Positions 39,112 to 48,639 of a DNA stretch of 64,000 nt are shown piece after piece. The DNA comes from Phenylobacterium glaciei. Lineage in GTDB: Bacteria > Pseudomonadota > Alphaproteobacteria > Caulobacterales > Caulobacteraceae. Position 1 is the first letter of the stretch; each line of letters opens with the position of its first letter. The DNA is taken from the NCBI RefSeq assembly GCF_016772415.1, contig NZ_JAGSGD010000001.1, forward strand, positions 930,001 to 994,000, written 5' to 3'. The notes under the pieces are model-generated. The model saw only the letters and a program-made list of their open reading frames with translations, made no database searches and was not told the DNA's origin. The translations under genes and the position numbers were made by a program.

Positions 39112-41454
39112 ATGAGTTCCGATCATCAACACCACGCGCACCCCCAATCCGCTGAACCGGCCTCGAAGGTGATCGATCCGGTGTGTGGGATGACGGTCGA
39201 TCCTTTGACGACGCCGCACCACGCCGAGCATGGCGGGCACGACTTCCACTTCTGCTCCGCCGGATGCCGCACCAAGTTCCAGGCTGATCCGGTCCGTTAC
39301 CTTGAGCCAACGGCCGCCGCCTCGGAGCCGCCGGCGAACCCCGGCGCGATCTACACCTGCCCGATGCATCCGCAGATCCGCCAGCCCGGCCCAGGGTCCT
39401 GCCCGATCTGCGGCATGGCCCTGGAGCCGGAAACGATCACCGCCGACAGCGGTCCAAATCCGGAACTGGCCGATATGAGCCGGCGCTTCTGGATCGGCTT
39501 GGTGCTGGCCGTGCCAGTTTTTGTTCTGGAGATGGGCGGGCACCTCCCGGGCCTGATGGGATTGGTCAGCTCGCACACATCACACTGGATTCAGTTCGCG
39601 CTGGCCACGCCGGTGGTGCTGTGGGCCGGCTGGCCCTTCTTCCAGCGCGGTTGGACGTCGCTCGTCACGCGTCATCTGAACATGTTCACGCTGATCGCCA
39701 TGGGGGTCGGTGTCGCCTGGATCTACAGCGTGGCCGCGGTGCTGGCGCCCGGACTGTTCCCGCCCGCCTTCCGGGACATGTCGGGCGCCGTGCCGGTCTA
39801 TTTCGAGGCGGCGGCGGTCATCACCGTGCTGGTGTTGCTGGGCCAGGTGCTCGAGCTTCGCGCCCGGGAGCAGACCTCCGGCGCGATCAAGGCCCTGCTC
39901 AACCTCGCGCCGAAGACCGCGCGCCGTATCCGCGAGGATGGAACCGACGAGGAGGTCACCCTTGACCTGATCCAGGTCGGGGACCGTCTTCGCGTGCGAC
40001 CTGGCGAGAAAATCCCCGTGGACGGCGCCCTTGTCGAAGGGCGGGCGTCGATCGATGAGTCCCTGGTCACCGGGGAGTCCATGCCGGTGACCAAGGAGGC
40101 CGAAGGCAAGGTCATCGCCGGGTCCCTGAACAAGACGGGCTCATTCATCATGCGGGCCGAGAAGGTGGGCGCCGACACGCTGTTGTCGCGCATCGTCCAG
40201 ATGGTCGCCGAGGCGCAGCGTAGCCGAGCCCCGATCCAGCGACTGGCGGACACCGTGGCGGGCTGGTTCGTGCCCGCGGTCATCGCCGTCGCGCTGCTGG
40301 CAGGTCTGATCTGGGCGCTGGTCGGTCCCGAACCTCGCTTCGCCTATGCTCTGGTGGCGGCGGTGTCGGTGCTGATCATCGCTTGCCCCTGCGCGCTCGG
40401 CCTGGCGACGCCCATGTCGATCATGGTCGGTGTCGGCCGCGGCGCCCGCGAGGGGGTGCTGATCAAGAACGCCGAAGCCCTCGAGCGCTTTGAGAAGGTC
40501 GATACCCTGGTGATCGACAAGACCGGCACCCTCACCGAGGGGCGACCGGCGGTCACCGCCATCAAGACGGTCGCGGGTATCGAGGAGGGCGAGCTTCTAA
40601 GGCTCGCGGCCAGCCTTGAACGCGGCAGCGAGCACCCGCTCGCCGACGCGGTGCTGCGGGCGGCCAAGGACCGTGGCCTCTCGCTTTCGGAGGCCGCTGA
40701 CTTCGACTCTCCAGTTGGCCGAGGGGTGATCGGCACTGTGGACGGCAAGAAGGTCGTGCTCGGTGGCGCGCCGCTGATGGCCGAGCAGGGCGTCGATCTG
40801 GGCCCGTTGCTAGCTGAGGCTGAAGCGCTGCGTCAGGATGGGACGACGGCCGTCTTCGCCGCGATCGACGGACGACTGGCCGGCGTCCTCGGGATCGCCG
40901 ACCCGATCAAGCCGACCACGCCGGACGCGGTGCGGGCGCTGCTTGCTGATGGGGTCCGGCTGGTGATGATGACCGGCGACAACCGCACGACGGCGATCGC
41001 CGTCGCCAGGAAGCTGGGCATCGAGGAGGTTGAGGCAGAGGTGCTGCCGCAGGACAAGGCCAAGGTGGTGCAGAAACTGCGCGCCGAAGGCCGGGTCGTG
41101 GCAATGGCCGGTGATGGGGTCAATGACGCGCCGGCGCTGGCCGCCGCCGACATTGGCGTCGCCATGGGCGCTGGGTCGGACGTGGCGATCGAGAGCGCGG
41201 GGGTGACCCTGCTGAAGGGCGATCTGCAGGGCCTGGTGCGCGCCAGGCGCCTGTCGCGCATGGTGATGCGCAACATCCGCCAGAATCTGGTGTTCGCCTT
41301 CATCTACAACGTGGCCGGAGTCCCGATCGCGGCAGGCGTGCTCTATCCGGTGTTCGGTTGGCTGCTGTCGCCCCAGATCGCCGCTGCGGCCATGGCGTTG
41401 TCGTCGGTGAGCGTGATCACAAACGCCCTGCGGCTCCGGGCCGCCAGGCTTTGA
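39112..41454 (+). CDS. copA: Copper-translocating P-type ATPase with YHS and HMBD N-terminus
   Basis: A 780-residue P1B-type ATPase that exports Cu(I) from the cytoplasm. Instead of the common ferredoxin-like HMA domain it begins with a His-rich head, a YHS domain (about 19-64, [11 protein letters not shown]... [12 protein letters not shown]) and a short heavy-metal-binding domain (about 81-107, [10 protein letters not shown]... [10 protein letters not shown]). Then come the membrane helices, the CPC motif at residues 425-427 ([12 protein letters not shown]), the phosphorylated Asp at 469 ([11 protein letters not shown]), the SEHPLA motif and the hinge [18 protein letters not shown]. All catalytic residues are present. 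It is controlled, by position, by the divergent CsoR. A symbol clash exists, as copA is also used for the oxidase. Confidence 0.9.
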   Translation: MSSDHQHHAHPQSAEPASKVIDPVCGMTVDPLTTPHHAEHGGHDFHFCSAGCRTKFQADPVRYLEPTAAASEPPANPGAIYTCPMHPQIRQPGPGSCPICGMALEPETITADSGPNPELADMSRRFWIGLVLAVPVFVLEMGGHLPGLMGLVSSHTSHWIQFALATPVVLWAGWPFFQRGWTSLVTRHLNMFTLIAMGVGVAWIYSVAAVLAPGLFPPAFRDMSGAVPVYFEAAAVITVLVLLGQVLELRAREQTSGAIKALLNLAPKTARRIREDGTDEEVTLDLIQVGDRLRVRPGEKIPVDGALVEGRASIDESLVTGESMPVTKEAEGKVIAGSLNKTGSFIMRAEKVGADTLLSRIVQMVAEAQRSRAPIQRLADTVAGWFVPAVIAVALLAGLIWALVGPEPRFAYALVAAVSVLIIACPCALGLATPMSIMVGVGRGAREGVLIKNAEALERFEKVDTLVIDKTGTLTEGRPAVTAIKTVAGIEEGELLRLAASLERGSEHPLADAVLRAAKDRGLSLSEAADFDSPVGRGVIGTVDGKKVVLGGAPLMAEQGVDLGPLLAEAEALRQDGTTAVFAAIDGRLAGVLGIADPIKPTTPDAVRALLADGVRLVMMTGDNRTTAIAVARKLGIEEVEAEVLPQDKAKVVQKLRAEGRVVAMAGDGVNDAPALAAADIGVAMGAGSDVAIESAGVTLLKGDLQGLVRARRLSRMVMRNIRQNLVFAFIYNVAGVPIAAGVLYPVFGWLLSPQIAAAAMALSSVSVITNALRLRAARL

Positions 41455-41585
41455 GCGTGGTTCTGCCCATCTCGACGGCGACATTCGCTTTTCGGCGCGT
41501 GTCATGAGGGCAATTGCCTGCCTTGTGCGTACTCCTCGCAGTGCGCCGGCCGGCGACACCTGTGCTCATGGGATCTCGGACCGTC

Positions 41586-43433
41586 ATGAAGGATTTTGAT
41601 CGCCGACAGCTGTTGCGCGGCGCCAGCGTGATCGGCGGCGGCCTGGCGCTCAGTTCTCTGCTGCCCGGGTGGGCGCAGAGCGCGACGCCCGGGGCCGCGC
41701 CAGCTCTGCCAACCCTGATGGGTCCCAATGTAGATCTGCGCATCGGGCATTCAGAACTGAAGGTGGACGGCCGGACCGGACACGCCGTGACGATCAACGG
41801 AACTGTCCCGGGGCCCCTGCTGCGCTTCAGGGAGGGGCAGACGGTTCGCCTTTCCGTGACCAACAACCTCCACGAGGACACCTCCATCCACTGGCACGGT
41901 CTTCTGGTGCCTTTCCAGATGGATGGCGTGCCAGGCGTCACCTTCCCCGGCATCAAGCCCGGCCAAACCTTTGTCTACGAGTTCCCGCTCAAGCAGTCAG
42001 GCACCTACTGGTACCACAGCCATTCCGGCCTGCAGGAGGCCGAGGGGCACTATGGGCCGATCATCATCGACCCGGCCGAGCCCGACCCCGTGGCCTACGA
42101 CCGAGAGCACGTCGTCGTGCTCTCGGATTACAGCTTCATGCACCCCCACCTGATCTTCAAACGAATGAAGCAGCAGAGTGGGGCCTTCAACTATCAGAAG
42201 CAGACTGTCGCCAGTCTCCTCGCCGGCAAGGACCAGACGCTCCAGGAGCGGGCCGAGTGGGCCAAGATGCTCATGGACCCGACAGACATTTCAGACGTGA
42301 CCGGCGCGGTCCTGAACTTCCTCATCAACGGCCACGGCCCGGCGGACAATTGGACGGGTCTGTTCACGCCAGGAGAACGGGTGCGCCTGCGCTTCATCAA
42401 CACCGCGGCGCAAATGATCTTCAACGTGCGCATTCCGGGCCTGAAGATGACCGTCGTGGCCGCGGACGGTCAAAACGTTCGACCGGTCGAGGTGGACGAG
42501 TTCCAGATCGCCAACGCCGAGACCTACGATGTGATCGTGCAGCCTACAGAGGACAAGGCCTTCACTCTGGTGGCCGAGGCGGTGGACCGCTCCGGGATGG
42601 GCCGCGCGACCCTCGCGCCCCGGCCCGGCATGACGGCGCCGGTCCCACCGCTGAGGTCGCGGCCACGCTCGACCATGAAGGACATGGGCATGGACATGAG
42701 CGCCATGCAGGCTCCGGCCACAGCCGGATCCGGCGACGCCATGGCCGGCATGGACCACGCCGCCATGGGCCACGACATGGCGGCGATGGCGGCGATGCCG
42801 GGTATGGCCGCCACGCCTGGTATGGCGCCGCCAAAGCCGCGGGGCTCCGATGTGATGGGCGACATGGGCGGCATGGAGATGTCCATGCGCGACCCACAGT
42901 TTGCGCCGCAGGTGAAGATGGGCCCTGGCGTGCAGTCGATTGCGCCCCTGCCGGTCGACCGCACGGGCGAGCCTGGTCAAGGCCTGGAAAGCGTGGGTCA
43001 CCGGGTGCTGGTCTACAAGGACCTCTTCGCCCTGACCCCCAACGCAGACCTTCGCCCGCCGACCCGCGCGCTGGACATCCACCTGACCGGCAACATGGAG
43101 CGGTTCATGTGGGGGTTCGACGGTCTGAAGTTCAGCGAGACCACCCAGCCCTACGCCTTCGAGGCGGGTGAGCGGGTGCGGGTGACCTTGATCAACGACA
43201 CGATGATGGCCCACCCCATACACCTGCACGGCCACTTCTTCGAGCTGACCCATGCGCCGGCCGGCTATGGGCCGAGAAAGCATACGGTGACGGTGTTGCC
43301 GGGGGGAAAGGTGTCCTGGGACTTCACCGCGGACGCCGGAGACTGGGCGTTCCACTGCCACATGCTGTACCATATGCATGCCGGCATGTTTCAGGTGTTC
43401 AGCGTTCGCCCCCTCGCCGGAGGCGCGGCATGA
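41586..43433 (+). CDS. Copper-resistance multicopper oxidase (PcoA/CopA type)
   Basis: A 615-residue periplasmic cuprous oxidase with a TAT signal (residues 1-31, MKDFDRRQLLRGASVIGG...). The four copper-ligand motifs are intact: HWHGLLVPFQMDG, WYHSHSGLQEAEG, HPIHLHGHFFEL and HCHMLYHMHAGMF. Between the second and third cupredoxin domains lies a Met/His-rich insert (about 360-450, repeats such as MDHAAMGHDM and MAAMPGM) of the kind that binds Cu(I) in PcoA. I chose ATG 41586 so that the twin arginine lies near the start; ATG 41568 is possible. The gene overlaps copB by 4 bp (ATGA) and follows the ATPase by 131 bp. Confidence 0.88.
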   Translation: MKDFDRRQLLRGASVIGGGLALSSLLPGWAQSATPGAAPALPTLMGPNVDLRIGHSELKVDGRTGHAVTINGTVPGPLLRFREGQTVRLSVTNNLHEDTSIHWHGLLVPFQMDGVPGVTFPGIKPGQTFVYEFPLKQSGTYWYHSHSGLQEAEGHYGPIIIDPAEPDPVAYDREHVVVLSDYSFMHPHLIFKRMKQQSGAFNYQKQTVASLLAGKDQTLQERAEWAKMLMDPTDISDVTGAVLNFLINGHGPADNWTGLFTPGERVRLRFINTAAQMIFNVRIPGLKMTVVAADGQNVRPVEVDEFQIANAETYDVIVQPTEDKAFTLVAEAVDRSGMGRATLAPRPGMTAPVPPLRSRPRSTMKDMGMDMSAMQAPATAGSGDAMAGMDHAAMGHDMAAMAAMPGMAATPGMAPPKPRGSDVMGDMGGMEMSMRDPQFAPQVKMGPGVQSIAPLPVDRTGEPGQGLESVGHRVLVYKDLFALTPNADLRPPTRALDIHLTGNMERFMWGFDGLKFSETTQPYAFEAGERVRVTLINDTMMAHPIHLHGHFFELTHAPAGYGPRKHTVTVLPGGKVSWDFTADAGDWAFHCHMLYHMHAGMFQVFSVRPLAGGAA

Positions 43434-44455
43434 ACCGTCTCGCTCTGATCGGACTCGCGCCGCTCGTCCTGGCCGCGCCAGCCCTGGCGCAGCCGATGGA
43501 TCACTCGAACATGCCCGGCATGAGCATGGCGGCTCCCACGCCGGCGACCGACCCCCACGCTGGCCACACGATGCCCGCCGCGCCTGAGACGCCGGCGGCG
43601 GACCCTCACGCCGGGCACACAATGGCGCCCGGAACGCCGCCCATGGATCATGCCGCCATGCCGGAAATGGCCACGGCGGGCGTCACCGGCGGCCAACGGT
43701 TGCTGAGCGAGATCGAGGTCCCAAAGACGCCCCCGCCGGCGGCCCCCGCAGACCACGCGGCCGACAGCTACTTTTCTCCCGAAGCCATGTTGGCGGCGCG
43801 GACCCAACTGCGGCAAGAGCACGGCGCGATGCCCGTCTCCAAGGTGATGGCCAGCCTCGCCGAACACCAGGCGCGCAAGGGCGCTGACGGCTATCGCTGG
43901 GAAGGCGAGGCCTGGTTCGGCGGCGACATCAACCGCCTCGTCCTGAAGACCGAAGGCGAAGGGACCTCAGGTGAAGGTGTCGAGAGCGCGGAATTGCAGG
44001 CGCTCTATTCGCGCGCCGTGGGCGTCTACACCGACCTCCAGGTTGGCGTGCGGCAGGACTTCGAGCCGCGCGGACGCACCTATGCCACCGTCGGCTTCGA
44101 GACCCTGCTGCCCTATTGGTTCGAGGTCGAGGGCGCGGCGTTCCTCTCGACCAAGGGCGATCTGCTCGGACGGCTGGAGGGCAGCTACGATCTCCGGCTG
44201 ACCAACCGCTGGATCCTGCAGCCCCGCGCCGAGCTGAATTTCGCCGCCCAGGACGACCGCGCCGCGGGCAGGGGGGCAGGCCTGTCGAACGCCGAACTCG
44301 GTCTTCGCCTTCGCTACGAGATCCGGCGCGAGTTCGCGCCCTATATCGGCGTCTCCTGGGAGCGAAAGGTCGGCCGAACCGCCGACTACGCCCGGACCCT
44401 GGGTGAGCGTGTCGAGGACAAGAGCATCGTGGTCGGCGTGCGGAGCTTCTTCTAG
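43430..44455 (+). CDS. copB: Copper-resistance protein B, outer-membrane
   Basis: A 341-residue protein with a signal peptide (about 1-19), a Met/His/Pro-rich copper-binding head (about 20-95, MDHSNMPGMSM, DPHAGHTM repeated twice) and a beta-barrel body from about 120 (GYRWEGEAWFGGDINRLVLKTEGE... LQVGVRQDFEP...) ending with a terminal aromatic, VGVRSFF, as expected of outer-membrane proteins. In Cop/Pco systems CopB binds copper at the outer membrane beside the oxidase CopA. It is coupled to the oxidase gene and converges with copD. Confidence 0.88.
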   Translation: MNRLALIGLAPLVLAAPALAQPMDHSNMPGMSMAAPTPATDPHAGHTMPAAPETPAADPHAGHTMAPGTPPMDHAAMPEMATAGVTGGQRLLSEIEVPKTPPPAAPADHAADSYFSPEAMLAARTQLRQEHGAMPVSKVMASLAEHQARKGADGYRWEGEAWFGGDINRLVLKTEGEGTSGEGVESAELQALYSRAVGVYTDLQVGVRQDFEPRGRTYATVGFETLLPYWFEVEGAAFLSTKGDLLGRLEGSYDLRLTNRWILQPRAELNFAAQDDRAAGRGAGLSNAELGLRLRYEIRREFAPYIGVSWERKVGRTADYARTLGERVEDKSIVVGVRSFF

Positions 44456-44481
44456 GGCCGCCTGAACGACCGAGGTGGGGA

Positions 44482-45408
44482 CTACCCGGCGGAGACCGGT
44501 GCCAGCGTACCGAGCCAGGCCACCAGGCCCAGCACCAGAATGGAGAGAGCGGTCTCGAAGAGCAGGCTGCGGCGCAGAGCGTCCAGCGCGTGATCGCTTG
44601 CCTGGCCGCCGTCGATAGCCGCGCCCAGCGCTGGCGTCAGGCGGAAGCGGTTGGCGGCGGCAAGCGCCAACATGCTGACGAACAGCACGAGCTTCAGCGA
44701 CAGCAGTTGGCCATAGGGTGTGGTCCAGAGGCCGGAAATGCGGGCGGGTCCGACCAGGAACCAACTGTTGACCAGGCCGGTGGCGACAATCACGGCGACC
44801 AGGCCCGTGCCGACGCCGGAGAAGTCGTGGAGGGCATTGTGCAGCACCCCGTCCAGCATGACCGATGGCGCCCGGGGTCGAAGCAGAAGGAAGAACGCCA
44901 CCAGCGCGCCGATCCAGGCGCCTGCGGCCAGGGTGTGAAGGATATCGGCGCTTAGGTGCAGCAGGCCCAGCGCGCCCTCGGTGGCGGCGCCATGACCCAT
45001 CCAGGCAAAGCTCGCGCTGATGACGGCGCCCAGGCCGGCGCAGAGCCACCAGGTTGTGCGGCTGACCCGCCGCGCCAGGGCCACCAGCGCCAGGGCCGCG
45101 GCGCCGGCCCGGATCAGCGTCGAAGGTCCCATCGACATGGTGGTCATCACCGCCGACAGCGACGACGCAGTCATACCCTCACGGATCGATCCGGCGAGGA
45201 TCGAGGTGTGGGCCAAGAGGCCCACCACACTGGCCGCCAGCACGACACCGGCCGCCCAGACCAGAGCCTTTTGCGGCCAGCCTAGCTCGGCGCCTGATCC
45301 CGCGCCGTCCTGGGGCAGGGCGTAGAGCAGGAAGAGCGATGATCCGAACAGGATCATCGCGCCTGCGAACTCCAAAAGCCTGAGGACGATGACCGCAGGC
45401 TCGAGCAC
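44482..45408 (-). CDS. copD: Copper-resistance protein D, inner-membrane
   Basis: A 308-residue membrane protein with about eight helices. Conserved His/Met-bearing segments (SFAWMGHGA, LHLSADILHTLAAGAWIGAL, GLVNSWFLVGPA, PYGQLLSLKLVLFVSMLALAAANRFRL) are those of the CopD/PcoD family, which is thought to move copper across the inner membrane with CopC. It lies 3 bp after copC on the minus strand, so the two form a copCD unit convergent with the oxidase-copB operon. Confidence 0.88.
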   Translation of the reverse strand: MLEPAVIVLRLLEFAGAMILFGSSLFLLYALPQDGAGSGAELGWPQKALVWAAGVVLAASVVGLLAHTSILAGSIREGMTASSLSAVMTTMSMGPSTLIRAGAAALALVALARRVSRTTWWLCAGLGAVISASFAWMGHGAATEGALGLLHLSADILHTLAAGAWIGALVAFFLLLRPRAPSVMLDGVLHNALHDFSGVGTGLVAVIVATGLVNSWFLVGPARISGLWTTPYGQLLSLKLVLFVSMLALAAANRFRLTPALGAAIDGGQASDHALDALRRSLLFETALSILVLGLVAWLGTLAPVSAG

Positions 45409-45411
45409 GCG

Positions 45412-45786
45412 CTACTTCACCGAGAAGGGAACGACGCCGTCCATCTTGTGGCCGTCGTCGGACGCCGCGTGCCAGGTGATCACATAGGCGCCCGGCATCA
45501 GCTTTCCCTGGGGCTTGCCGACGATGGTCAGGTGGTCTTTGGAGACCGTGGTCTTCATCTTGACCTTCATGCCGTTCATCGCGGGCATGCTGAGTTCGAA
45601 TTTGGAGAACGCGGGCGTCAGCTTCTCGTTGAAGGTCAGGCTGATGGTCTTCGGCGACCCGATTGTCGCGTTGGCGTCCGGGGTCGATGTCACGAGGTGG
45701 GCATGAGCGGCGGCCTGGCCCGCGATGAGCAGGGCCGCGCTGGCGGCGAGGCCTGCGAAGGTGAGGTGTCGGCGCATCATCATCAA
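45412..45786 (-). CDS. copC: Copper-resistance protein C, periplasmic copper carrier
   Basis: A 124-residue small cupredoxin-like protein. The signal peptide ends AAA and the mature protein begins at His (HAHLVTSTPDAN), the His that forms part of the Cu(II) site in CopC. The second half of that site is visible as WHAASDDGHKMDG, with further Met residues (LSMPAMNGMKVKMKT) that may bind Cu(I). It opens MMMMRR, so the exact start among the four Met codons is uncertain. It would deliver copper to CopD, encoded 3 bp downstream. Confidence 0.88.
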   Translation of the reverse strand: MMMMRRHLTFAGLAASAALLIAGQAAAHAHLVTSTPDANATIGSPKTISLTFNEKLTPAFSKFELSMPAMNGMKVKMKTTVSKDHLTIVGKPQGKLMPGAYVITWHAASDDGHKMDGVVPFSVK

Positions 45787-46165
45787 ATTCCCGTTGGCTG
45801 AGTTCGGTCCCTGCCAAACATACGCAACAGCGCCGACGATCCCTCATCGATCCCAGCAGGTGCTGGTGCGCGGGTGGGGGCAGTCGGGGGTCGAGTTGTC
45901 TCCCAATGGAGGATCCAACTGGGCCAGCCTGTTAGGCGAGCTGGATGAAGTCACAATGCTCGCGCAACCAGCGCGAGTTCGCGAGGACTTTTGGGCAGTT
46001 CCCTCGTGGACACCTATTTGCCCTGACTGTCTGGCGTTGGAGGCGGTGGGAGGTCGATACGTCTCGCCCGGCGCTTCGGCATAGGCCGATGCCTTTTTTC
46101 GCCGCCCATCCCTGACGCCGTGGGTCATCATTCGGACGGCCCGTGTCACGGCCGAGGAGGTCCAG
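45787..46165. other. Intergenic region between copC and the CocE-type hydrolase
   Basis: These 379 bp are the divergent starts of copC and the hydrolase. I see no gene with family resemblance. A minus-strand frame ending near 45932 reads CPKVLANSRWLREHC... but cannot be placed. A GAGGAGG ribosome binding site sits just before the hydrolase ATG. Confidence 0.4.
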
Positions 46166-48223
46166 ATGAGTCTTTCGCGCCGAGGTGTGCTTGCCGCGGG
46201 CGTCGCGGCGCCGTCCCTCTACGGCCTGGGGGCGTTCGCCGCCTCGGCCTGGAGCCTGCCACCCGTGCGCAAAGTGATCGAGACGGAGCACGTCTGGATT
46301 CCGATGGCCGATGGCGTACGCCTGTCGGCCCGGCTGTTCGTGCCCGCCGGCGCGGAAGGAGAGCCCGCGCCGGCGGTGCTCGAATACATCCCCTACCGCA
46401 AGCGCGACGGCTATCGCAGCCACGACACCGCCTGGGGGCGCCAACTGGCCGGCCACGGGATCGGCTATGTGCGGGTCGACGTGCGCGGCTCGGGCGACTC
46501 CGAGGGCGTGATGGTCGACGAGTACGACATCCCCGAGCTCAATGACGGCGTGGCCATCATCGACTGGATTTCCCGCCAGTCCTGGTGCTCGGGCGCGGTG
46601 GGGATGCGCGGCATCTCCTGGGGCGGTATCAACACCCTGCAGGTGGCCGCGATGCGGCCCAAGGCGCTGAAGGCCATCATGGCGCTGGGGACCACCGACA
46701 CCCGCTATGGAAATGACGCCCATTATGTCGGCGGCGCGCTGGGCCACACCAACCTGCAATGGGGCATCGGCTTCAAGGCGGTGATGGCCGGGCCGCCCGA
46801 CCCCGCCAATGTCGGCCCTGATTGGCAGGCCATGTGGCGCCAGCGGCTGGAGGCCACCCCGCCGATCATGGCCACCTGGCTGGAGCACCAGACCAATGAC
46901 GCTTATTGGCGGCGCGGCTCGGTGGGTCTCGATTGGGGGGCGATCCAGGTTCCCACCTATGTGGTGGGCGGCTGGCAGGACACCTACTCCAATCCCATCG
47001 GTCGGATGCTGGAGAAGCTGCAGGTCCCCCGCAAGGGTCTGATCGGTCCCTGGGGTCATACCTATCCGTGGACGGCCGAGCCCATGGGCCTGGACTGGGC
47101 CTATGAGGAGGTCCGCTGGTGGGAGCAGTGGCTGAAGGGCGTCGACACCGGGATCATGGACGAGCCCATGCTGCGGGCCTTCATGCCGTACGCCACCTGG
47201 GCTGAGGTGCGGCCGACGGAAATCCCCGGACGCTGGGTGGCGGAAAAGGTCTGGCCTGCGCCGGCCATCACGCCGCGCGACTTCCACCTGACCTCCGAGG
47301 GGTTGGCCGGAGAGGCCGGCCCCGCCCGCACGGTCACCTATGTCGGCGACAAGGTGGTGGGTCTGACCAAGCCCGAATGGATCGACCGCCCGCCTATCGA
47401 ACAGTCGCTCGACGACGCCCGCTCGCTGGTGTTCGATGGCGAGCCGCTGGCCGAGGATCTGGAGATCCTGGGCTATCCCATGGCCCACCTCCGCATCGCC
47501 GCCGACCGCCCCGTCGCCAAGGTCGCGGTGCGGGTGACGGAGGTGACGCCGGAGGGAAAGTCCTGGCTGGTAAGCTACGGACTGAAGAACCTCACCCACC
47601 GCGACTCCGACGAAACACCGCAGGCCCTGGAGCCAGGCCGGTCCTACGACGTGAGCTTCCCGCTGTTCCTGGTGGGCCACCGCTTCACGCGGGGCAACCG
47701 CATTCGCGTCGCGATCAGCGAGAACCTCTGGCCCCTGGCCTGGCCCTCGCCGGAGATCGTCACCCTCAGCCTTGCGCTCGACCACAGCCGGGTCAGCCTG
47801 CCGGTGCGGCCCGCTGAGGCCTCACCTGCGCCGTTCCCGATTCCGATCAAGCATGCGCCGCCGCCCGCCAGCCCGCCGCCGCCGCCGGTGGTCACCACGG
47901 CGCCGGTGTCCCCCGGCCACTACCGGATCGAGCTCGACAGCCTGCCGGTTCCCTTCACCTGGCCCGACATCGGGACCACCACCTCGCGGGGACGCTGGGA
48001 GACGGTGGAGTTGATCGAGGGTCAGCCCAATTCGGGCCGCTGGCGCCAGGAGGCGTCCAGTTCGTGGAAGCGCGACGCCTGGGACTGCAGCCTGTCGGCG
48101 GTGATCGAGCTGACGTCGACGCCCACCGAGTTCGTACTCTCCGAACAGCTGACGGCCAGGCAGGGCGCGACAGTGGTGTTCCAGCGTCGCAAGGACAGCC
48201 GCATTGCGCGCAATCTCGTCTAG
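46166..48223 (+). CDS. CocE/NonD-family alpha/beta hydrolase
   Basis: A 685-residue exported hydrolase. The N-terminus MSLSRRGVLAAGVAAPSLYGLG has a twin arginine and looks like a TAT signal. The hydrolase domain (about 45-350) has the nucleophile elbow GISWGG (S151), the oxyanion region VRVDVRGSGDSEG, and an acid/His pair to be expected near GGWQDTYSNP and GPWGHTYPW. The C-terminal half (about 400-570) is the jelly-roll domain of X-Pro dipeptidyl peptidase and cocaine esterase (FPLFLVGHRFTRGNRIRVAISENLWPLAWPSP). The linker near 560-585 is very Pro-rich. Substrate may be an ester, amide or peptide. It is a single gene. Confidence 0.85.
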   Translation: MSLSRRGVLAAGVAAPSLYGLGAFAASAWSLPPVRKVIETEHVWIPMADGVRLSARLFVPAGAEGEPAPAVLEYIPYRKRDGYRSHDTAWGRQLAGHGIGYVRVDVRGSGDSEGVMVDEYDIPELNDGVAIIDWISRQSWCSGAVGMRGISWGGINTLQVAAMRPKALKAIMALGTTDTRYGNDAHYVGGALGHTNLQWGIGFKAVMAGPPDPANVGPDWQAMWRQRLEATPPIMATWLEHQTNDAYWRRGSVGLDWGAIQVPTYVVGGWQDTYSNPIGRMLEKLQVPRKGLIGPWGHTYPWTAEPMGLDWAYEEVRWWEQWLKGVDTGIMDEPMLRAFMPYATWAEVRPTEIPGRWVAEKVWPAPAITPRDFHLTSEGLAGEAGPARTVTYVGDKVVGLTKPEWIDRPPIEQSLDDARSLVFDGEPLAEDLEILGYPMAHLRIAADRPVAKVAVRVTEVTPEGKSWLVSYGLKNLTHRDSDETPQALEPGRSYDVSFPLFLVGHRFTRGNRIRVAISENLWPLAWPSPEIVTLSLALDHSRVSLPVRPAEASPAPFPIPIKHAPPPASPPPPPVVTTAPVSPGHYRIELDSLPVPFTWPDIGTTTSRGRWETVELIEGQPNSGRWRQEASSSWKRDAWDCSLSAVIELTSTPTEFVLSEQLTARQGATVVFQRRKDSRIARNLV

Positions 48224-48342
48224 CCAGCACCTGCTTCGCGGCGCCGGTCTCAACGAGGCGGAGCACGACGGCCTGCTGGTGCTGTCAGTCCAAGGTCCAC
48301 TTGTCTCCGGTCGGGCGCAATTCGCCAAACCCCGGCCTGGCC

Positions 48343-48567
48343 TTAGCCCATGTCGGAGCGGCGTCTCCGGTAGAGGTCTCGACGGATGAGGATCTCCTTC
48401 ATGGCCGCGCTGGAGGGGCGCAGACCGTCGGTGACGAGCGCCTGAGGCCGGCCGTGACGGTTCATCGCCTTCCTGATGAATTTCAAAGCCGCAGCCTTGT
48501 CGCGCGTGGCGGTGACAAAGGATTCCGGCGCCTCGCCCTCGTGATCGACGGCCCGCCATAGATAGCT
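48343..48567 (-). pseudogene. IS6-family transposase remnant
   Basis: The minus strand encodes YLWRAVDHEGEAPESFVTAT, then RDKAAALKFIRKAMNRHG and VTDGLRPSSAAMKEI. This is the central part of an IS6-family (IS26/IS6100-like) DDE transposase, including the second catalytic Asp in TDG. Sequence before YLWRAVD and after the MKEI stretch does not continue the family, and no terminal inverted repeats are evident. It is a dead fragment of about 60 codons between the hydrolase and the MFS gene, in a 416 bp region with nothing else. Confidence 0.75.
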
Positions 48568-48639
48568 GACAAGACTCCCCGGTCCGTTCCCTGTCTCCCG
48601 CCCAGAAGCCATGGACTGATCTTGGCGCCCGGCAGCCGA

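Noticed and set aside
45932..47785. Long minus-strand open frame opposite the CocE-type hydrolase
   Set aside because: No recognised motif; the hydrolase on the plus strand has the GISWGG elbow and a TAT signal.
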